Origin: Desulfocarbo sp964620595 | Lineage (GTDB): Bacteria > Desulfobacterota > Desulfarculia > Desulfarculales > Desulfarculaceae | DNA length: 64,000 nucleotides | NCBI GenBank assembly: GCA_964620595.1 | Contig: CAZUHP010000005.1 | Span: 44,891 to 108,890, forward strand | Reading direction: 5' to 3' | Part shown: in pieces, positions 58,787-64,000 of the stretch | Layout: each line of letters starts with the position of its first letter | How positions within the stretch are numbered: position 1 is the first letter of the stretch | Position numbers and translations under genes: made by a program | Notes under the pieces: model-generated | What the model saw: the letters and a program-made list of their open reading frames with translations, nothing else | Told to the model about the DNA's origin: nothing | Databases searched by the model: none

Positions 58787-61333
58787 TCAAGCCTTCCCCG
58801 CCGCGGCCGGGCCGGCTTTGCCGGCGTAGGCCGCCTTTATCTTCAAGGCCCGGGCGGCCAGGGCCTCCTCCCGGCTGAGCCCGAACACCTGGGTGAGTAT
58901 CTCGGCCGGCTTGGGCCGCCCCCCCGCCCGGCCCACGGTCACGGTGAGGCCCCCCTCCTCCATGGCCAGGTCCTTCAGCGCCGCCTTGAGGTCTATGGCC
59001 CGCTCGCCCTTGGGCGTCACCCGCACCATGGTGGCCTCCTCCGCCTCCTGGAACTCCCGCAGGCGGCGGGGGTCCAGGGCCTTGCGGCTGCGTACCAGGT
59101 AGGTCACCTCGTCGGGCTCGGCCAGGCCCTCGCCGGGCAGCTCCCGCCGGCCGTCGGTTATCTTCAGGCCCTGGGGCAGCACCGGGTTGACCGCGCGTTG
59201 GATGCTGCGCGGCGAGGGTGCGCCCAGCACGGTGACCGCCAGGGTCTCCACCAGGCTCTCCACCCCCAGGGGCAGGGCCGAGGCGGTCTTGACCAGGGGG
59301 TGGGGGTGGAAGCCCCGCGAAAAGGCCACCCGCACCCCGGCCCGCTGCAAGGCGCGCATGATCTGGGTGATCATCTCCAGGTGTCCCAGGAAGCGGGCCG
59401 GCCCGGTCTTCTCCAGGCGGAAGCGGTAGGTGGTGCGCTCCTCCTCCACCCCAGGAGAAAGGGAAGACACCGCAGGGGAGGCGAGGGAAGCGGGGGACAA
59501 CCCGGCCCGGGCCAGCCGCGGCTTGACCAGCTTGTGGTCGCACACCCCGCAGTCCGCGCAACGCCCCCGGCGGCAGTCGGGCGTGTGCCGGCCGGCCAGG
59601 GCCCGCTCCCGCTCGGCCAGGAGGAACTCCTGGCTCACGCCCGTGTCTATGTGGTCCCAGGGCAGGGCCGCGCCCGGCTCCCGCGGCCCCAGGTACTCGG
59701 CCTCGTCCAGGCCCGCCGCGTGCAGGGCCTCCAGCCAGGCCGCCAGGTTCAGCTCCTCGCTCCAGCCGTCGAAACGGCAGCCCGCCTCCATGGCCAGCTC
59801 CAGGGCCCGAGAGAGCCGGCGGTCGCCCCGGGAGAGCACCCCCTCCAGGATGCTCTGCTCGGGCGAGTTCCACTTGGCGCGCACCTTGGAGTCCCCCAGG
59901 CCGGACTTGGCCAGGCTGAGCCGGCGCCGGGCCTCGGCCAGGTCCATCTGGGCCTCCCACTGGAACGGGGTGTGGGGCTTGGGCACGAACAGGCCCAGGC
60001 TGGCGTGCACCACCGGCCGGCGTCCCCGGCCCCGGCCCGCGGCCCGGGCCTGGTCCGCCACCCGCCGGCAGAGCCGGCCGATCTCGGCGAGGTCCTGGTC
60101 GGTCTCCCCGGGCAGGCCCAGCATGAAATACAGCTTGATCAGATTCCAGCCCAGGCCGTACACCCGGCGGGCGGTGTCGACGATCTGCTCCTCGCCCAGG
60201 TCCTTGTTGATCGCCCGGCGCAGGCGCTCCGAGCCCGCCTCGGGCGCCAGGGTGAAGCCGCTCTTGCGGACCCGCCTGACCTGGCTCACCAGCTCGTCGG
60301 AGAGCGAGTCCACCCGCAACGAGGGCAGGCTCAGTCCCCAGCGCCGGGGCTCCAGCTCGTCCATGAGGCGGGTGGCCAGGGGCTCGATGCAGGTGTAGTC
60401 CCCGCTGGAGAGCGAAAGGAGCGCCACCTCCTCCAGGCCGCTATTGGCCAGGCCGGCCAGGACCGCCTCCAGCACCGCTTGGGGCTCGCGCTCGCGCACC
60501 GGGCGGTAGATGTAGCCCGCCTGGCAGAAGCGGCAGCCGCGGGTGCAGCCCCGGGCTATCTCCACCCCCAGGCGGTCGTGCACCGGCTTGACCAGGGGCA
60601 CCACCGGGTCCACCGGCGGGGCACAAGAGTTCAGGTCGGCCACCACCCGGCGCCGCACCTTGGGCCGCTCCGGGTCCAGGGCGCGCACCTCCTTCAGGCG
60701 GCCGTCCCGGTACACCGGCTCGAACAGGGCCGGCGCGTACACCCCCTCCAGGGCCGTGGCCTCGCGGTACAACCGCTGGCGGGGCCAGCCCTCCTCCTTG
60801 GCCCGCAGGATGAGGTCCACCAGGGGCTGGATCAGCTCCTCGGCCTCGCCCACCACGGCCAGGTCCAAAAAATCGGCCACCGGCTCGGGGTTCACCATGC
60901 AGGGCCCCCCGGCTATCACCAGGGGATGCTCCGGCCCGCGATCCTCCCGCCGGAGCGGCACCCCGGCCAGGCGCAGCAGGTGCAGGAGGTTGGTGTAGGT
61001 CAGCTCGTACTGCAGGGAAAAGCCGATCACGTCGAACGAGCCCAGGGCGCGGCCCGTCTCCAGGGACCAGGGCGCGATGCCGCGCTGGTCCATCAGGTCC
61101 ATGAGGTCGGTCCAGGGCATGAACACCCGCTCGGCCGCCACCTCGGGCCGGGCGTTCAACAGCTCGTAGAGGATCTTCAGGCCCAGGTGGCTCATGGCGA
61201 TCTCGTATATCTCCGGGAAGGCCAGGGCAAAGGTGAGCCGCACCCCGGCGGGGTCCTTGACCCGGGAGCCCGCCTCGCCGCCCACGTAGCGGGCAGGGCG
61301 ACTGACGCCCGCGATGAGGCCTTCCAGTTCCAT
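58787..61333 (-). CDS. Radical SAM fusion protein (TIGR03960 plus TIGR03936-type domain)
   Basis: 848 aa. N-terminal B12-binding-like region (FALAFPEIYEIAMSHLG, VIGFSLQYELTYTN), radical SAM core with RGCTRGCRFCQAGYIY (CX3CX2C near residue 265), and from about residue 630 a DUF2344/TIGR03936 domain starting YRFRLEKTGPARFLGHLEM. These parts form separate genes in other bacteria. The substrate is unknown, but constant linkage to rng suggests an RNA-related role, which is inference. Short cysteine cluster CRRGRCADCGVCDHK between the two halves may bind metal. Confidence 0.85.
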   Translation of the reverse strand: MELEGLIAGVSRPARYVGGEAGSRVKDPAGVRLTFALAFPEIYEIAMSHLGLKILYELLNARPEVAAERVFMPWTDLMDLMDQRGIAPWSLETGRALGSFDVIGFSLQYELTYTNLLHLLRLAGVPLRREDRGPEHPLVIAGGPCMVNPEPVADFLDLAVVGEAEELIQPLVDLILRAKEEGWPRQRLYREATALEGVYAPALFEPVYRDGRLKEVRALDPERPKVRRRVVADLNSCAPPVDPVVPLVKPVHDRLGVEIARGCTRGCRFCQAGYIYRPVREREPQAVLEAVLAGLANSGLEEVALLSLSSGDYTCIEPLATRLMDELEPRRWGLSLPSLRVDSLSDELVSQVRRVRKSGFTLAPEAGSERLRRAINKDLGEEQIVDTARRVYGLGWNLIKLYFMLGLPGETDQDLAEIGRLCRRVADQARAAGRGRGRRPVVHASLGLFVPKPHTPFQWEAQMDLAEARRRLSLAKSGLGDSKVRAKWNSPEQSILEGVLSRGDRRLSRALELAMEAGCRFDGWSEELNLAAWLEALHAAGLDEAEYLGPREPGAALPWDHIDTGVSQEFLLAERERALAGRHTPDCRRGRCADCGVCDHKLVKPRLARAGLSPASLASPAVSSLSPGVEEERTTYRFRLEKTGPARFLGHLEMITQIMRALQRAGVRVAFSRGFHPHPLVKTASALPLGVESLVETLAVTVLGAPSPRSIQRAVNPVLPQGLKITDGRRELPGEGLAEPDEVTYLVRSRKALDPRRLREFQEAEEATMVRVTPKGERAIDLKAALKDLAMEEGGLTVTVGRAGGRPKPAEILTQVFGLSREEALAARALKIKAAYAGKAGPAAAGKA

Positions 61334-61336
61334 GGC

Positions 61337-62983
61337 CTAGGCCGCCTCCCCTGCTTCCAGCACCTCTTGGGCGGCCCTCACCTGCCGCTCCAGGGCGGCC
61401 AAGGTCTCGGGGCTGAGCTTGCCGCCCTGGACCTCCAGGCGGGCCAGCAGACCGGCCAACCCCTGGCGCACCTGCTCCAGGTCCACCTCTGCCCCAGCAG
61501 GGGCGGGGGGGGCGGGGGGGGCGGGGGACTTGGCCGGAGCCTTCACCTGCCTGGCCGCGGCCCGGCGCGGACGCGGCGCGCGCGCCAGGTCGATCGTCTC
61601 GCCGATGCGCGGCACGTGGAAGCTGACCCCCGGGAAGCGGGCCTGGGCCACGGCCTTGAAGGCCAGGGAGGACTGCTCCTCGCCGTGCACCAGGTTCACC
61701 CGCAGGCCCGGCCGGGCCAGGGGCTCCAGCCAGGCCAAGAGCTCGGCCTGGTCGGCGTGGGCCGAGAACCCGCCGATGGTGTGCACCTTGGCACCCACCG
61801 ATACCTCCTCGCGGAAGATCTTCACCTTGCGGGCGCCCTCCACCAGGCGCCGGCCGGTGGTGCCCTTGGCCTGGAAGCCCACGATGACCACGTGGCAGTT
61901 GGAGCGCCACAGGTTGTGCTTGAGGTGGTGCTTGATGCGGCCGGCGCTGGCCATGCCGTTGCCCGCGATGATCACCGCCGGCCCCTGGTGGGTATTGATG
62001 GCCCGGCTCTCCTCGGTGGAGAGGGTGAACTGGAGGTTGGGCAGGTTGAGGGGGGTGTGGCCCTGGTTGAGTATCTCGGTGGTGGCCTCGTCGAAGAACT
62101 CGGGATGCTCCCGGAAGATGTTGGTGGCCTTGATGGCCAGGGGCGAATCCAGGAACACCGGCATGTCCGCCGGCATCTCGCCCCGGCGGTGGGCCGCGGC
62201 CAGGGTGTAGATGATCTCCTGGGTGCGCTCCACCGCAAAGGCCGGGATCAGCACCTTGCCTCCCTCGGCATAGGCCTCGCGCACCACCGCCACGAGTTCC
62301 TGCTGGCTGGCCGCCAGGGTCTTGTGGGTGCGGTTGCCGTAGGTGGTCTCCATGAAGAGCAGGTCCGGCGGGTCGAAGTGGGCCGGGTCGGGCACGATGA
62401 GCTGGTTCGGCCTTCCCACGTCGCCGGAAAAGCCCACCCGGTGGGTCTTGCCGCCCGCCTCCACGGTGAGCAGCAGGCTGGCCGCGCCCAGGATGTGGCC
62501 CGCGGTCACGAAGTTGGCCTGCACCCCGGCCATGAGCCGCAGGTCCACGTCCATCTCCACCGGCTGGAGCAGGGCGCTGGCCGCCTCGGCGTCCTGGGCC
62601 TCATACAGGGGCTCCACCGGCTTGGCGCCCTTGCGCTTGTTCTTGCGGGTCTGCCACTGGGCCTCCATCTCCTGGATGTGGGCCGAGTCGGCCCAGAGGA
62701 TGCGCAGCAGCTCGGCCGTGGCCTTGGAGGCGTACACCGGCCCGTTGTAACCCAGGCGCACCAGGCGGGGCACCAGGCCCGAGTGATCGATGTGGGCGTG
62801 GGTGATGTAGATGGCTTGCAGGTCCTGGACCCGGTAGCGCTCGCTCTCCCAGTTGCGCATCTCGATGCGGCGGCCGCCCTGGAACATGCCGCAATCGACC
62901 AGGAACAGAGTGTCCGGTTCGGGCTCCACCAGATAGGCCGACCCGGTCACCGTGCGGGCCGCTCCCAGGCAAGTTATGCGCAT
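61337..62983 (-). CDS. MBL-fold, beta-CASP RNA-processing hydrolase
   Basis: 548 aa. Metallo-beta-lactamase motifs: HAHIDHSG, HILGAASL and SGDVG; the beta-CASP part has KVLIPAFAVERTQEII; RNA-specificity motif GGFSAHADQAELL near residue 415. Related proteins are CPSF-like or RNase J-like; the activity here is uncertain. A Pro/Ala linker (PAPPAPPAPAGAE) encoded by a G-tract array separates the core from a C-terminal helix bundle. ATG 62983 is preceded by GGAG; the frame runs open upstream through array 8 but has no start signal there. Confidence 0.87.
   Translation of the reverse strand: MRITCLGAARTVTGSAYLVEPEPDTLFLVDCGMFQGGRRIEMRNWESERYRVQDLQAIYITHAHIDHSGLVPRLVRLGYNGPVYASKATAELLRILWADSAHIQEMEAQWQTRKNKRKGAKPVEPLYEAQDAEAASALLQPVEMDVDLRLMAGVQANFVTAGHILGAASLLLTVEAGGKTHRVGFSGDVGRPNQLIVPDPAHFDPPDLLFMETTYGNRTHKTLAASQQELVAVVREAYAEGGKVLIPAFAVERTQEIIYTLAAAHRRGEMPADMPVFLDSPLAIKATNIFREHPEFFDEATTEILNQGHTPLNLPNLQFTLSTEESRAINTHQGPAVIIAGNGMASAGRIKHHLKHNLWRSNCHVVIVGFQAKGTTGRRLVEGARKVKIFREEVSVGAKVHTIGGFSAHADQAELLAWLEPLARPGLRVNLVHGEEQSSLAFKAVAQARFPGVSFHVPRIGETIDLARAPRPRRAAARQVKAPAKSPAPPAPPAPAGAEVDLEQVRQGLAGLLARLEVQGGKLSPETLAALERQVRAAQEVLEAGEAA
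61500..61527 (+). repeat. G-tract array 7, 9-bp unit, in the MBL linker, opposite orientation
   Basis: G4, G8, G8 and G5 tracts at 61500, 61505, 61514 and 61523, period 9. Here the G-rich strand is the plus strand while the gene is on minus, so the mRNA is C-rich and encodes Pro/Ala repeats. This is the only array found in that orientation. Confidence 0.75.
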
Positions 62984-63022
62984 GCCAGGCTCCTTCGCAT
63001 CAAATGGTTGTCTGCTTCCGTT

Positions 63023-63106
63023 CCCCCGTCCCCCGCCCCCCGTTGCCCCCGTCGCCCCCCGTCGCCCCCCGTCGCCCCCCGTTGCCCCCCCGTTGCCCCC
63101 CGTTGC
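63023..63106 (-). repeat. G-tract array 8, 10-bp unit, in a divergent intergenic region
   Basis: Nine C5-C7 tracts on the plus strand (63023, 63030, 63036, 63046, 63055, 63065, 63075, 63085, 63096), regular 10-bp period from 63046 on; unit GGGGGGCRAC on the minus strand. It lies in the 320-bp gap between divergent genes, about 35 bp upstream of the MBL start. The remainder of the gap holds the LOG promoter and no other recognisable feature. Confidence 0.88.
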
Positions 63107-63183
63107 CTGGCAGCTCGGCCGCCACCTGTGCCGGGGCATTGTTTAGGAAGGCGCCCGCGTGGCCGCCTGCCCCCGTCCCCACC

Positions 63184-63213
63184 TTGACACATTTCGTAAC
63201 TGAACAATACTAT
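63184..63213 (+). promoter_or_regulatory. Sigma-70-type promoter for the LOG-family gene
   Basis: Plus strand: -35 TTGACA (63184-63189, perfect), 18-bp spacer, -10 TACTAT (63208-63213, four of six). Leader of about 85 bases before the ATG at 63304. Confidence 0.6.
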
Positions 63214-63303
63214 AGGGCGGTTACGGTGAATTCAACCCTAAGACCCTCCCCGCCGGCCGCCGGAGCCGCCGGCGCCGCCGCCCGCGCGGAAAGGCAAACA
63301 AAC

Positions 63304-63966
63304 ATGAGCGAAATAGACAGCAAGCAGTACGTGCTGGACGCCCTCAGCGCCCGGGAGTCCTGGCGCATGTTCCGCATCATGAGCGAGTTCGTGGACTCCA
63401 TCGACACCATGAGCAGCATCCCCAAGGGGGTGAGCATCTTCGGCTCGGCCCGGGTGCAGCCGGGCTCGCAGGAGTACCAGCAGGCCGAGCAACTGGGCCG
63501 GCTGCTGGCGGAGGCCGGGTTCTCGGTGATAACCGGCGGGGGCGGCGGGGTCATGGAGGCGGGCAACAAGGGCGCCTCCGAGGCAGGCGGCCACTCGGTG
63601 GGGCTGAACATCGAGCTGCCCTTTGAGCAGCGGCCCAACCCCTATGCCAACGTGCGGCTCAGCTTCCGCTACTTCTTCGTGCGCAAGGTCATCTTCGTCA
63701 AGTACTCGGTGGCCTACGTGGTCATGCCAGGCGGCTTCGGCACCCTGGACGAGCTGGCCGAGGCCCTCACCCTGATCCAGACCCAGCGCATCCGGCCCTT
63801 CCCGGTGATCCTGGTGGGCTCGGACTACTGGGGCGGGCTGTTGCAGTGGATCCGGGACGTGCAGATGAAAGGCGGCAAGATCAGCCCCGAGGACCTGGAC
63901 TACATCATCCTCATGGACGACCCGGTGGAGGTGGTGAAGCGCATCAAGCAGACGGTCATCCTGTAG
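63304..63966 (+). CDS. LOG-family protein (TIGR00730, lysine decarboxylase-like fold)
   Basis: 220 aa Rossmann-fold protein. Motifs ITGGGGGVMEAGNKGA and MPGGFGTLDELAEAL (PGGxGTxxE) identify the LOG/TIGR00730 family, whose members release cytokinin-like nucleobases from nucleotide 5'-monophosphates. Bacterial physiological substrates are generally unclear. ATG 63304; a purine-rich GGAAAGG lies 10-17 bases upstream. An in-frame open stretch upstream through array 8 is not coding. No terminator was seen after the stop. Confidence 0.9.
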   Translation: MSEIDSKQYVLDALSARESWRMFRIMSEFVDSIDTMSSIPKGVSIFGSARVQPGSQEYQQAEQLGRLLAEAGFSVITGGGGGVMEAGNKGASEAGGHSVGLNIELPFEQRPNPYANVRLSFRYFFVRKVIFVKYSVAYVVMPGGFGTLDELAEALTLIQTQRIRPFPVILVGSDYWGGLLQWIRDVQMKGGKISPEDLDYIILMDDPVEVVKRIKQTVIL

Positions 63967-64000
63967 GCGCGGCGCGAAACCACCTGGGGACGGTTGGGGG

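Noticed and set aside
88..63106. G-tract arrays as CRISPR arrays
   Set aside because: No unique spacers, no 25-40 bp direct repeats and no cas genes; units are 9-12 bp.
55451..63187. Very long plus-strand open frame (about 2,578 codons) across the lipoate, rng and radical SAM genes
   Set aside because: It is antisense to well-supported minus-strand genes and is rich in His, Gln, Gly and Leu, typical of GC-rich antisense frames; no domain seen.
1..64000. tRNA, rRNA, IS elements or prophage
   Set aside because: No cloverleaf-like segments, 16S/23S motifs, transposases, integrases or phage structural proteins were recognised on either strand by eye.

Overview
The window is 64 kb of very GC-rich Gram-negative DNA. 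It looks like a Desulfobacterota (deltaproteobacterial) chromosome, possibly related to Desulfarculales. This is inferred from a PxxKW cysteine-rich protein, rubredoxins, an iron-sulfur flavoprotein and DsrE cluster, DUF4416, and the LipS1/LipS2 lipoate genes. Nearly all genes lie on the minus strand. No rRNA, tRNA, IS element, prophage or CRISPR array was seen.

Layout, left to right. (1) 1-5070: a sensory triad of branched-chain-type periplasmic binding protein, PAS histidine kinase and NtrC-type regulator; the regulator runs off the left edge. (2) 5217-11055: rlmB (plus strand) converges on gmk and remA; yicC and DUF4416 lie further right. Between remA and yicC sits a self-contained arsR-permease-thioredoxin-thioredoxin cassette with its own operator-controlled promoter. 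(3) 11077-46158: a 35-kb minus-strand envelope supercluster. In transcription order it holds bamA, ompH, lpxD, fabZ, lpxA, lpxI, a Gfo/Idh oxidoreductase, lpxB, msbA, a PAP2 phosphatase, two arnT-like genes, arnC, arnD, waaA, lpxK, lpxL, waaF, gmhB, waaC, a UDP-glucuronate epimerase-like gene, a Trm112-like gene, waaQ, waaG-like, further GT4 and GT9 transferases, rfaE1, an epimerase, an O-antigen ligase-like gene and ugd. It covers lipid A acylation, Kdo and heptose addition, aminoarabinose-type decoration, core extension and outer-membrane assembly. Many neighbours overlap by 4 bp (ATGA, GTGA or TTGA) and several start with TTG or GTG. lpxC, an aminotransferase partner for the oxidoreductase, arnA/arnB, gmhA, rfaE2 and hldD are not in the window. 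(4) 46251-49753: lolD, lolC/E and lysS. (5) 50048-52258: a cysteine-rich PxxKW protein on the plus strand, then flavodoxin, iron-sulfur flavoprotein, DsrE-like protein, a 56-residue four-cysteine protein and a CX4C rubredoxin. (6) 52439-57226: a lipoate assembly operon of lipoate ligase (A and B domains fused to a DUF116-like cysteine domain), LipT-like flavoprotein, LipS1-like and LipS2-like radical SAM enzymes. (7) 57290-63966: RNase G, a TIGR03960-type radical SAM fusion protein, a beta-CASP RNase-like protein and, divergently, a LOG-family protein.

The most unusual feature is a family of short tandem arrays of G5-G8 tracts at eight or more sites (86-142, 5984-6048, 7093-7115, 23512-23584, 27231-27272, 54491-54636, 61500-61527, 63023-63106). 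They sit at gene 3' ends, inside interdomain linkers and between genes. Units are 9 or 12 bp inside reading frames, while the two longest intergenic arrays use 10 bp. One array contains a 100-N assembly gap inside the lipT-like gene. The G-rich strand is the RNA-like strand in nearly all cases, so G-quadruplexes in mRNA are a plausible consequence.
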